From Enterococcus rivorum (GTDB taxonomy: Bacteria; Bacillota; Bacilli; Lactobacillales; Enterococcaceae): 49,869 bases of DNA. Location: NCBI RefSeq assembly GCF_001742285.1, contig NZ_MIEK01000020.1, positions 1-49,869 of the forward strand, given 5' to 3'. The translations under genes were made by a program, and so were the position numbers. Of this stretch, positions 18,029 to 24,776 are shown piece after piece. The first letter of the stretch is position 1, and every line of letters begins with the position of its first letter. The notes beneath the pieces are model-generated. The model was not told the DNA's origin, did no database searches, and was given only the letters and a program-made list of their open reading frames with translations.

Positions 18029-19303
18029 ATGAAGAAAAAGATGATTTTGACTGTAGCTTTTGCTGCGTTATTAGCATTTAGCCCCTTAACTGCATTTGCA
18101 GAAAATATCGATCAAAAAATCGAGCAACAAAATCAAAAAATTGAAACTATCGTTAAAAATGAACAAGATGCTAAAAATTATTTGGCAAAACTTGAAGAAG
18201 AAATAGCTCAAATTGAAAGTGACTATCAAAAAACACTTTCTGAAAAAGTTAAAAACGAAAAAGAACTTGCTGAATTAAACTTAAGAATCGAAGCTTTAAA
18301 AACAAAAATTGAAAAAAGAAATGATCAGCTAGAATCTCAAGCAAGAGAAACACAAACAAGCCAAGATCAAAGCTCTATCTTAGCAGTTATGTTAAGCTCT
18401 GAATCTATCTCTGATGCTATTTCTAAAGCAATTGCAGTAAATACCCTTGTTTCTGCTAATAATGATATTCTACAAGCGCAAAAAGCTGATAAAGAAGAAT
18501 TAGATCAAGCAAAAATAAGTCTTACTGAAAAAGTTGAAATTATTACTAAAAAAACGCAAGAACTTGAACAAAAAGAACAAGAACTTGCTGAAGCAAAACT
18601 TGATCAAAATGTTAAAATCAATGAAATTTCAGCAGCTTTAGCAACTGAAACTGCTGAAAAAGATAAATTTGTTAAACAAAAAGAAGATGCTGAGAAGAAA
18701 AAACAGGCTGAATTAAAAGCTATTGCTGAAGCGAAGAAAAAACAAGAAGCTCTTGAAGCCCAAGCACTAAAAGAGCAACAAGAGTTAGATCAAATAGTTA
18801 AAGATGCTGAAACAGCCTATAATCAAAATCCTACACCAGCACCTTCTGGTGGTTCTGGTTCAAATTCAGGGAATAATTCTGGAACAACACCAACAGTTCC
18901 ATCAAATGGTTGGCTATCACCATTGTCTATCGGTTTAGTCGTTACTAGCCCGTTTGGACCGCGTCAAGATCCTACTGGAATGTCTGGCTCTTATCACGAT
19001 GGAATTGATTTCGCTGGACCAAGCGGATCACCGATTATGGCTTCTAAATCTGGTCAAGTTGTAGCTGCAGAATTCCAAAGTTCAGCAGGAAACCATGTAA
19101 TTATTAAACATGATAATGGTTATTACTCTTACTACCTACATTTAAGTAGCACTTATGTCTCTGTTGGACAAAATGTTGCTGCAGGTGAAGTACTTGGTGG
19201 TATGGGAACTACTGGTAATTCAACTGGGGTTCACTTACACTTTGGTATCGCAACTGGACTTTGGTCAGGATTTGTTAATCCTGCTCCATTCTTAGGTATC
19301 TAA
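18029..19303 (+). CDS. Secreted M23 peptidoglycan hydrolase with coiled-coil domain
   Basis: About 424 residues. A signal peptide ends at LTAFA/EN. It is followed by a long coiled coil (about 25-265) of the PcsB/SagA type and a Gly/Ser/Asn/Thr linker. The C-terminal LytM/M23 domain carries zinc-ligand motifs SYHDGIDFAG and GVHLHFGIA. It should cleave peptidoglycan cross-links outside the cell, with the coiled coil restraining activity as in FtsEX-regulated PcsB-like proteins; that link is inferred. The start is the ATG seven bases after GAGGAG; a GTG five codons earlier overlaps the SD. Confidence 0.9.
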   Translation: MKKKMILTVAFAALLAFSPLTAFAENIDQKIEQQNQKIETIVKNEQDAKNYLAKLEEEIAQIESDYQKTLSEKVKNEKELAELNLRIEALKTKIEKRNDQLESQARETQTSQDQSSILAVMLSSESISDAISKAIAVNTLVSANNDILQAQKADKEELDQAKISLTEKVEIITKKTQELEQKEQELAEAKLDQNVKINEISAALATETAEKDKFVKQKEDAEKKKQAELKAIAEAKKKQEALEAQALKEQQELDQIVKDAETAYNQNPTPAPSGGSGSNSGNNSGTTPTVPSNGWLSPLSIGLVVTSPFGPRQDPTGMSGSYHDGIDFAGPSGSPIMASKSGQVVAAEFQSSAGNHVIIKHDNGYYSYYLHLSSTYVSVGQNVAAGEVLGGMGTTGNSTGVHLHFGIATGLWSGFVNPAPFLGI

Positions 19304-19307
19304 TATT

Positions 19308-19338
19308 AAAGATTGGGACGAAAGTTCCAATCTTTTTT
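19308..19338 (+). terminator. Terminator of the M23 hydrolase gene
   Basis: AAAGATTGG and CCAATCTTT arms closed by a GAAA tetraloop region, then seven T. Confidence 0.85.
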
Positions 19339-19396
19339 TATTACAATTTGATAACATTTTTTGTAATAATGAGTCGCTTTTTTCAACATAGATGAA

Positions 19397-19446
19397 TAAA
19401 AAAAGAATGATGAAAAAGAAAAATTTCGTTTTCTCCTTCACCATCC
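19397..19446 (-). terminator. Minus-strand terminator after the 80-codon remnant
   Basis: A 19-base stem that pairs fully only in the minus-strand RNA, because many pairs are G-U there. It is followed by a long U run. It lies just past the stop at 19452. Confidence 0.6.
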
Positions 19447-19451
19447 TAATA

Positions 19452-19694
19452 TTATTCACTAGTTATTTTTTCAGTCATTTTTGCTTCAACTTCTTTACCA
19501 ATTTTTTCTATCTCATTATCCAACGACTCAGTATCCTTTTGTCCCAAATATGTAGCTACAAAAATAGCATCTATATTTTCTGCTTCATCGCTAGACACAG
19601 TGTATTTTGATCCTTTTTTCGTTAAGTTCAATTTAGCTTTTACAGGTTTATCGCTAACTTTAATTTCTGAAATAGCTTGTATTGTTTCATCCAT
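19452..19694 (-). pseudogene. Likely 5'-truncated lipoprotein-like remnant
   Basis: An 80-codon frame (IKVSDKPVKAKLNLTKKGSK is a typical stretch). It looks like the C-terminal domain of a larger extracellular protein, rich in Lys, Thr and Asp. It has no SD, and no signal peptide or lipobox. The frame stays open upstream without a start until a stop about 17 codons before the ATG. A good terminator follows. I cannot assign the parent family with confidence. Confidence 0.4.
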
Positions 19695-19784
19695 TATTAT
19701 ATGATTATTTATTGCGTATATTTTATCAGATAATCTTGAATATATCTATTTTTTTGAGTAAAGCTAGATTATATAAACAAAAAA

Positions 19785-19804
19785 AGAGACCTCGGAAGAT
19801 CTCT
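19785..19804 (-). terminator. Terminator of the RidA-like gene
   Basis: On the minus strand AGAGATCT-TCCG-AGGTCTCT, then seven U, 25 bases past the RidA-like stop. Confidence 0.75.
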
Positions 19805-19829
19805 CTCAGAAACTTTAAGGAATGTCATT

Positions 19830-20219
19830 TCATATCTGTTGACAAGCCCAAACATCTACCTCTACTTTTATTTCAGGTGTCGCAAGTCCTTTTACATATA
19901 TAAGAGTCATACAAATCTCTTGATCGCCAAAAAAATCTTTAAGTATCTTTGTTCTTGTTTCCAAATCAATAGAATCAACAAAATAGAAAACAGCCGTCGT
20001 CAAATCCTTGATGCTCATTCCTGCTTCCGTTAAATTTAAAGAGATGTTTTTTAAAGCTAGTTCTAGTTGTGACTCTACTCCGGTAGCTAGTTGTTTGTCT
20101 TTTGTCATCCCTATTTGTCCAGATAAATTCAGCCACCTAAGATTCCCACTTACCTCTATTTGATGAACATAAGCATCAACTGGTGGATGTACAGTTTCAG
20201 GATTTCTACTTTTTCTCAT
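19830..20219 (-). CDS. RidA/YjgF-family protein
   Basis: A 129-residue small trimeric-fold protein with the RidA landmarks LNLSGQIGMTKD and, near the C-terminus, KVEVDVWA. Canonical RidA deaminates reactive enamines and imines. The substrate-binding arginine expected about ten residues before the final strand is not evident here (the stretch reads CMTLIYVKG). It is therefore better called a RidA-like protein than a proven deaminase. SD GAGGGA precedes the ATG. Confidence 0.82.
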   Translation of the reverse strand: MRKSRNPETVHPPVDAYVHQIEVSGNLRWLNLSGQIGMTKDKQLATGVESQLELALKNISLNLTEAGMSIKDLTTAVFYFVDSIDLETRTKILKDFFGDQEICMTLIYVKGLATPEIKVEVDVWACQQI

Positions 20220-20360
20220 AAATTCATTCCCTCTATTCTTTAGAGAATCATATCAAAACTCTTCTATTTAAGCTACTTTTCCATTTGTTAGTCTGTCTTA
20301 AATTGAAGGTAGTATATATTTCTTGATTAATCTTCAATTACTGTGAGATTTCCTCATTGT

Positions 20361-20586
20361 TTATGAAGGGACTACAACAAACAAATCTTTTTCGGAAATA
20401 CAGTACATTTTATTACCATCATCTGCTAAAGCATTATTGATTGTTATGCCTCTCTTGATAAACAACAATGAATTGCCCGACATATTCTTTAGAAATAATT
20501 TTCTGATTTTCAACAAAAGGAAAATGACTTAATAACCGCAAACTTAAGCTCAAAAGAGATAGAGCCAAATTAATGAGTTTCAGCAT
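20361..20586 (-). pseudogene. Frameshifted small membrane-type gene
   Basis: The minus-strand ATG at 20586 opens a frame with a hydrophobic leucine/serine-rich start, continuing KIISKEYVGQFIVVYQ and then stopping. From the GAGAG stretch onward the +1 frame reads RGITINNALADDGNKMYC to a stop at 20361. The interval is 75 codons plus one base, so a single inserted base would account for the break. No strong SD is seen. The original product is not recognised. Outside it, 20220-20360 shows nothing I can support. Confidence 0.4.
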
Positions 20587-20606
20587 AAACGAATAAAATT
20601 TTATGG

Positions 20607-20612
20607 TATACT
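20607..20612 (+). promoter_or_regulatory. Extended -10 of the DsrE-like gene
   Basis: TATACT preceded by TGG, about 50 bases before the start codon. No convincing -35. Confidence 0.45.
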
Positions 20613-20661
20613 TTTAGCAAGAAAGTGTTTTCAAACAAATATCTAAAAGGAGATAAATAAT

Positions 20662-20982
20662 ATGAAATTGGCAATTATTCTTGAAACAAAAGAACCTGAA
20701 AAAGCGTGGAATGCGTTTCGTTTTGGTGTCGCATCACTAAAGAAGAAGCATGAGGTAAAATTCTTTTTAATGGGAGAAGCAGTGGAATGTGAAACTCTTG
20801 AAGATACGCAATACAATGTTGCTCAAGAGATGAAAAAACTTGAAGAAGCTGGTGGAGAACTGCTTGCTTGTGGTACCTGCCTTAAATCTAGACAACTAGA
20901 TGAACATACGGCTTGTCCTATTTCAACGATGTTTGATTGTGTTGAAATGGTCGAATGGGCAGATAAAACTGTAACGTTTTAA
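20662..20982 (+). CDS. DsrE-family protein with CxxC
   Basis: A 106-residue DsrE/DsrF-like fold protein (KLAIILETKEPEKAWNAFRF at the N-terminus). The conserved cysteine region reads ACGTCLKSR (about residues 72-80), giving a CxxC pair, plus other cysteines. Family members carry sulfur as persulfide or act as small redox proteins. It is 0.7 kb from the persulfide-response operon, which suggests but does not prove a related role. SD AGGAG precedes the ATG. Confidence 0.82.
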   Translation: MKLAIILETKEPEKAWNAFRFGVASLKKKHEVKFFLMGEAVECETLEDTQYNVAQEMKKLEEAGGELLACGTCLKSRQLDEHTACPISTMFDCVEMVEWADKTVTF

Positions 20983-21008
20983 AAAGAATGAAAATAAGGA
21001 GAAAAACA

Positions 21009-21572
21009 GTGATTGAATCTTTGCATTTTAAAACGCGTGATGAATTTCGTCGTTGGTTAATGGATAACTGCTTGTCCAGCGAAGGTGTTTGGCTGATTTT
21101 CGGGAAAACAAAGAAAATAGAAACATTGAAAGCCCATGAAGCGCTGGAAGAAGCACTTTGCTTTGGCTGGATTGACGGATTAATGAAGCGAGTGGATGAG
21201 CACTCCTATATTAAATACTTTTCAGCTCGCAGGAAAGGTAGTAAATGGTCTATTAAAAACAAAGCATTGGTCAAAGAGTTAGAACAACGTGGTTTGATGA
21301 CTGAGTTTGGTCAAACAAAAATTGAAGAAGCTAAGAAAAATGGTCAGTGGGATAATGCTACTTCTCCTTCTGGTATTGCCAATGAACAAATTGAAATGCT
21401 TGCCACATTACTAAAAACCAATGATTTAGCCTATACAAATTTTCAAAAAATGTCTTTATCTGTAAGAAAAACGTATACAAGAGCCTATTTAGATGCTAAA
21501 ACTGAGGCTGGTCGAACCAAACGTTTGGCTTGGATGATTGGTCGTTTAGAAAAAAACTTAAAACCGATGTAG
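21009..21572 (+). CDS. YdeI/OmpD-associated family protein
   Basis: About 187 residues. Typical motifs are the N-terminal FKTRDEFRRWL, EALCFGWIDGL, the KRKGSKWS-like loop (ARRKGSKWSIKNK) and the C-terminal SVRKTYTRAYLDAKT, TKRLAWMI. Family members have been called bacteriocin-protection proteins, but the molecular role is unclear. I use the GTG at 21009, seven bases after AAGGAG; the in-frame ATG at 20988 has only a weak SD and lies 5 bases after the DsrE stop. Probably co-transcribed with the DsrE gene. Confidence 0.8.
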   Translation: MIESLHFKTRDEFRRWLMDNCLSSEGVWLIFGKTKKIETLKAHEALEEALCFGWIDGLMKRVDEHSYIKYFSARRKGSKWSIKNKALVKELEQRGLMTEFGQTKIEEAKKNGQWDNATSPSGIANEQIEMLATLLKTNDLAYTNFQKMSLSVRKTYTRAYLDAKTEAGRTKRLAWMIGRLEKNLKPM

Positions 21573-21623
21573 CTTATCTAATTTACTACCATTTAAAAAT
21601 ACTTGAAATATATAGGCCTAATC

Positions 21624-21668
21624 AAAAAAACGCCCGAAATTCTCATTTTCAAAAATGGATTTCGGGCG
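21624..21668 (-). terminator. Terminator of the persulfide-response operon
   Basis: CGCCCGAAAT and ATTTCGGGCG form a perfect 10-bp GC-rich stem, followed on the minus strand by seven U. It may also stop transcription from the YdeI-like gene on the plus strand. Confidence 0.85.
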
Positions 21669-21688
21669 TTTGGGATTGTCTTATATCT

Positions 21689-22000
21689 TTAAATATATGC
21701 AGCCAATTCTTGCTGCAATTGCGGTTTCATGTGAACACCAACGATTTGTTTTACCAATTGTCCATCTTTTAGAATTAGCATTGTTGGAATGCTTTGAATA
21801 CCATAACGTCCAGCAATTTCTGGGTAATCGTCTACATTCACTTTACTAACTTTTAATTCGTCTTCTGTATAATCTTTTTCTAGCTCTTCCAAAATCGGTG
21901 TTTGCATTTTGCACGGACCACACCAAGCAGCCCAAAAATCAACTAGATGCAAGCCTTTTTCAATGGTTTGATCGTACGTTTTATTGGTTAATTCTTTCAT
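21689..22000 (-). CDS. trxA: Thioredoxin
   Basis: A 103-residue thioredoxin with the WCGPC active site (Cys27, Cys30) and the cis-proline loop SIPT. It is the last gene of the CstR-controlled operon, 13 bases after cstR, with SD GGAG. In this setting it can plausibly reduce protein and low-molecular-weight persulfides, releasing sulfide. It may be an additional, stress-specific thioredoxin rather than the housekeeping one. Confidence 0.92.
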   Translation of the reverse strand: MKELTNKTYDQTIEKGLHLVDFWAAWCGPCKMQTPILEELEKDYTEDELKVSKVNVDDYPEIAGRYGIQSIPTMLILKDGQLVKQIVGVHMKPQLQQELAAYI

Positions 22001-22013
22001 ATTTTTTTGCTCC

Positions 22014-22274
22014 TTATTTTTTGATTATCATGTTAATTGCTTGTTCCATTTTTTGCGTTTGCTCAACTGGGTCTAATTCCGGATTCTCCAGACATGACTT
22101 TAAATTTTCCGCAACAATCATCCCCATAATCCGGTCAACACTTGACCTGACAGCGCTCAGTTGCGTAATAACATCAATACACTCTTTTTCTTCTTCAATC
22201 ATCTTTTGAATACCGCGCATTTGACCTTCAGCACGTTTTAAACGATTCAGAATATTTTTATTACAAGTTCCCAT
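22014..22274 (-). CDS. cstR: Persulfide-sensing repressor CstR (CsoR/FrmR family)
   Basis: An 86-residue all-helical repressor. Cys32 (in EKECIDVI) and Cys61 (in ENLKSCLE) match the two reactive cysteines of CstR. The copper-ligand histidine of CsoR is replaced by Asn in ENL, which separates it from copper sensors. In CstR the cysteines form di- and trisulfide links with reactive sulfur species and DNA is released. It lies inside the operon it should regulate. Candidate operators are the TATACC-type inverted repeats at 24569-24586 and 24672-24688. Confidence 0.9.
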   Translation of the reverse strand: MGTCNKNILNRLKRAEGQMRGIQKMIEEEKECIDVITQLSAVRSSVDRIMGMIVAENLKSCLENPELDPVEQTQKMEQAINMIIKK

Positions 22275-22278
22275 AAGC

Positions 22279-22575
22279 CTACTCTAGCTCTCCTTTCCAA
22301 ACTGACATGCCCCCCATTACGTTCACTACATGATACCCCTGACTGCTTAAAAAGTCACAAGCCATTGCTGAACGACCGCCTGATTGGCAAATAATGTAAT
22401 ACTCTTCATTTTTATCTAATTTACTGACGTATGGCTCTAAACTGCTTAAAGGAATTGTTTTGGCAGTTGGAATATGGCCTCTTTTAAACTCATCGTCTTC
22501 TCGAACATCAATAATCGTTAATTTTTCTTCTTTTGATTTTTGATAAAACTCATCTGCACCAATTGAACTAAACAT
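22279..22575 (-). CDS. Rhodanese-like single-domain protein
   Basis: A 98-residue rhodanese with active-site loop CQSGGRS (Cys at about 64), IIDVREDDEF near residue 21 and GHIPTAKTIPL. It transfers sulfane sulfur through a cysteine persulfide. Its ATG lies eight bases inside the end of the reductase gene, giving tight translational coupling. Confidence 0.9.
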   Translation of the reverse strand: MFSSIGADEFYQKSKEEKLTIIDVREDDEFKRGHIPTAKTIPLSSLEPYVSKLDKNEEYYIICQSGGRSAMACDFLSSQGYHVVNVMGGMSVWKGELE

Positions 22576-24223
22576 ATTTTAATTCCTCCGGTTTTACTGT
22601 TTTATAGAGAGAAAAGGCACCATCTAAATTTTCCGCTTTAAATCCTGCTTGTTTCAAAATTCGCTCACCAATATAGCTTCTTAAACCACTATGACAACTT
22701 ACAATATACTCTTTGGTTGGATCTAATTCAGAAACACGACAACGTAAGTCATTTAATGGAATATTTATGGCTGCTTTAAATTGTCCGTTAGCTAATTCCG
22801 TTTTTTCACGAACATCAAGCAATACTTTACCTTTAGCTAATTCCTCTTCTAACTGATACCATTGAATAGTGTCTGTCAAACCTTCAATCTTATTCAAGGC
22901 TGCATAGCCAACCATGTTGACTGGATCTTTCGCTGCGCCAAATGGTGGGGCATACGCAAATTCTAGTTCAGGTAAATCAAATACAGTCAGCCCACCTTTA
23001 ATCGCTGTAGCTAAAATGTCGATTCGTTTGTCAATCCCTTTTTCTCCAACTCCTTGTGCGCCATAAATTTCACCTGTTTTAGGGTTAAACACCAGTTTCA
23101 AAACAACCTCGGTTGCTCCTGGGTAATAACCAGCATGATCTTTTCCAGAAGTATGAACCACCGCCACATCAAAACCAGCTTGCTTTGCTACGCGTTCACT
23201 TAATCCAGTTGAAGCAGCACTCAAATCAAATACTCGAACAATCGCAGTGCCAATACTCCCTTTATTTTTACGATTCAATCCGGCAATCACATCCGCTACT
23301 TGTCTTCCTTGACGATTAGCTGGTGATGCTAAAGAAATCAGAGCATCTTCGCCCGTAATTTGCTGTTTTACTAAAATAGCATCTCCAACAGCGTAAATAT
23401 CTGAAAGATTAGTCTGGTAGCTTTCATCAACCAAAATTCCACCACGTAAACCTAATTCAATTCCCGCTTCTTTTGCTAATGAATTTTCAGGTTGCACTCC
23501 TACAGATAGAATTGTTAAATCGGCTTGCAATTCAGTGCCATCTTCTAAAACAACCAATTTTCCTTGATTTTTAAATTCTGTCGCTGATTGCGAAGTAATC
23601 ACTTCTACTCCTTTATTAACCAATTCATTTTTGACAAAAGCAGCCATTTCTTCATCTAAAGGTGGCAAGACATGAGGTGCCTTTTCAATAAGAACTACAT
23701 CTAGTCCACGTTTCTTTAAGTTTTCTGCCATTTCTAATCCAATAAATCCAGCACCAATCACAATTGCTTTTTTTGGCTGCTCATTATGAATATTTGCCAT
23801 AATTTTATCTAGATCTGGTACATTTCTTAAGCTATAAACATTGGTTGCTTCTGATAGTCCAGTAATTGGTGGGATGAACGGTTTTGCACCTGGCGATAAA
23901 ATCAATTTATCATAAGATTCTGTCATCATTTGATCTTCATGCTTAATAGTTACCTTTTTTTCTGTAGAATTGATAGCAATTACTTCATGATAAGGTCTAA
24001 CGTCTAAATTGAATCGTGCACGTAAAGCTGCTGGTGTTTGAACAAGTAGACTTTCACGCTCTTCAATTTCACCTGAAACGTAATAAGGTAATCCGCAATT
24101 GGCAAATGAAACAAACGGTCCCTTTTCTAAAACAACAATCTCAGCGTCTTCCATAAGACGGCGCAATCTAGTTGCCGCTGACATGCCTCCAGCAACTCCA
24201 CCGATAATAATAATTTTTGTCAT
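22568..24223 (-). CDS. CoA-disulfide/CoA-persulfide reductase with C-terminal rhodanese
   Basis: 551 residues. The N-terminal FAD/NAD(P) two-dinucleotide-binding reductase starts GGVAGGMSAATRLRRL and holds Cys43 in SFANCGLPYY, the single redox cysteine of CoA-disulfide reductases. A second Rossmann motif is VIGAGFIGLEMAENL, and the C-terminal rhodanese loop is SCHSGLRS. By homology with the enterococcal CoAPR/staphylococcal Cdr group it reduces CoA persulfides or disulfides with NAD(P)H. The ATG at 24223 has SD GGAGG and directly follows the first rhodanese gene; an in-frame extension upstream overlaps it. Confidence 0.9.
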   Translation of the reverse strand: MTKIIIIGGVAGGMSAATRLRRLMEDAEIVVLEKGPFVSFANCGLPYYVSGEIEERESLLVQTPAALRARFNLDVRPYHEVIAINSTEKKVTIKHEDQMMTESYDKLILSPGAKPFIPPITGLSEATNVYSLRNVPDLDKIMANIHNEQPKKAIVIGAGFIGLEMAENLKKRGLDVVLIEKAPHVLPPLDEEMAAFVKNELVNKGVEVITSQSATEFKNQGKLVVLEDGTELQADLTILSVGVQPENSLAKEAGIELGLRGGILVDESYQTNLSDIYAVGDAILVKQQITGEDALISLASPANRQGRQVADVIAGLNRKNKGSIGTAIVRVFDLSAASTGLSERVAKQAGFDVAVVHTSGKDHAGYYPGATEVVLKLVFNPKTGEIYGAQGVGEKGIDKRIDILATAIKGGLTVFDLPELEFAYAPPFGAAKDPVNMVGYAALNKIEGLTDTIQWYQLEEELAKGKVLLDVREKTELANGQFKAAINIPLNDLRCRVSELDPTKEYIVSCHSGLRSYIGERILKQAGFKAENLDGAFSLYKTVKPEELKYV

Positions 24224-24225
24224 AT

Positions 24226-24540
24226 CTATTTTCCTCCTTGAATTTGGCCTGTCCATTGACTCATTCCACCACGAACATTCACTACTTTAAAACCATTTTT
24301 TTGCAGTACTTTTGCAGCTTTCTTACTACGCATACCTGATTGGCAGATGACATAAATTAAATCATTTGAATTCCCTTTATAGCTATTCACTTTATTTAAT
24401 GGGATGTTTTTCGCCTTTTTTATATGCCCCGACCGGTATTCATTAGGCGTCCGAACATCAAGCAAAGTTAACGGCTCATTTATTTTTTCTTGTAACTCTT
24501 TTACTGAAATACTTGCTACTTTATTAAAAAATCCAAACAT
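24226..24540 (-). CDS. Rhodanese-like protein, first gene of the CstR operon
   Basis: A 104-residue single-domain rhodanese. LLDVRTPNEYRSGHI and the active loop CQSGMRS (Cys at about 66) are clear. An N-terminal hydrophobic stretch is not long enough for secretion. SD AAAGGAG lies eight bases before the ATG. It shares the operon with a second rhodanese; the two loops differ in one residue (GGRS against GMRS), so partner specificity may differ. Confidence 0.9.
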   Translation of the reverse strand: MFGFFNKVASISVKELQEKINEPLTLLDVRTPNEYRSGHIKKAKNIPLNKVNSYKGNSNDLIYVICQSGMRSKKAAKVLQKNGFKVVNVRGGMSQWTGQIQGGK

Positions 24541-24568
24541 GCTATTTCTCCTTTACTAAAAGGTTTTC

Positions 24569-24614
24569 TATACCCTGATAGGTATATTAAACTATTTATC
24601 CTATAAAATGTCAA
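24569..24614 (-). promoter_or_regulatory. Promoter and CstR-type operator of the reductase operon
   Basis: On the minus strand, TTGACA (24609-24614) and TTTAAT (24586-24591) have a 17-base spacer. The inverted repeat TATACC-CTGATA-GGTATA (24569-24586) overlaps the -10 end and the expected start site. This position suits repression by CstR. Confidence 0.75.
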
Positions 24615-24662
24615 CACCTTTGCTTACAGTTTGCAACAAAATACTTACTAGTAATAACAGAC

Positions 24663-24691
24663 TTGACATACATACCCGTTAAGGGTATATT
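24663..24691 (+). promoter_or_regulatory. Promoter and CstR-type operator of the four-domain reductase gene
   Basis: TTGACA (24663-24668) and TATATT (24686-24691) are 17 bases apart. The perfect inverted repeat ATACCC-GTTAA-GGGTAT (24672-24688) fills the spacer and touches the -10. It is a near-ideal repressible promoter, divergent from the one at 24569-24614. Confidence 0.8.
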
Positions 24692-24776
24692 TTCATTTGT
24701 GTATGAGGATACATCATGCGATTAACATCTTTTTCAACTAGTAAACAATCAATTATAAAGAAGGAGACATCAAACT

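Noticed and set aside
22568-24256. Longer start for the CoA-persulfide reductase
   Set aside because: The extra residues overlap the first rhodanese gene and precede the SD; the FAD motif begins normally at the ATG at 24223.
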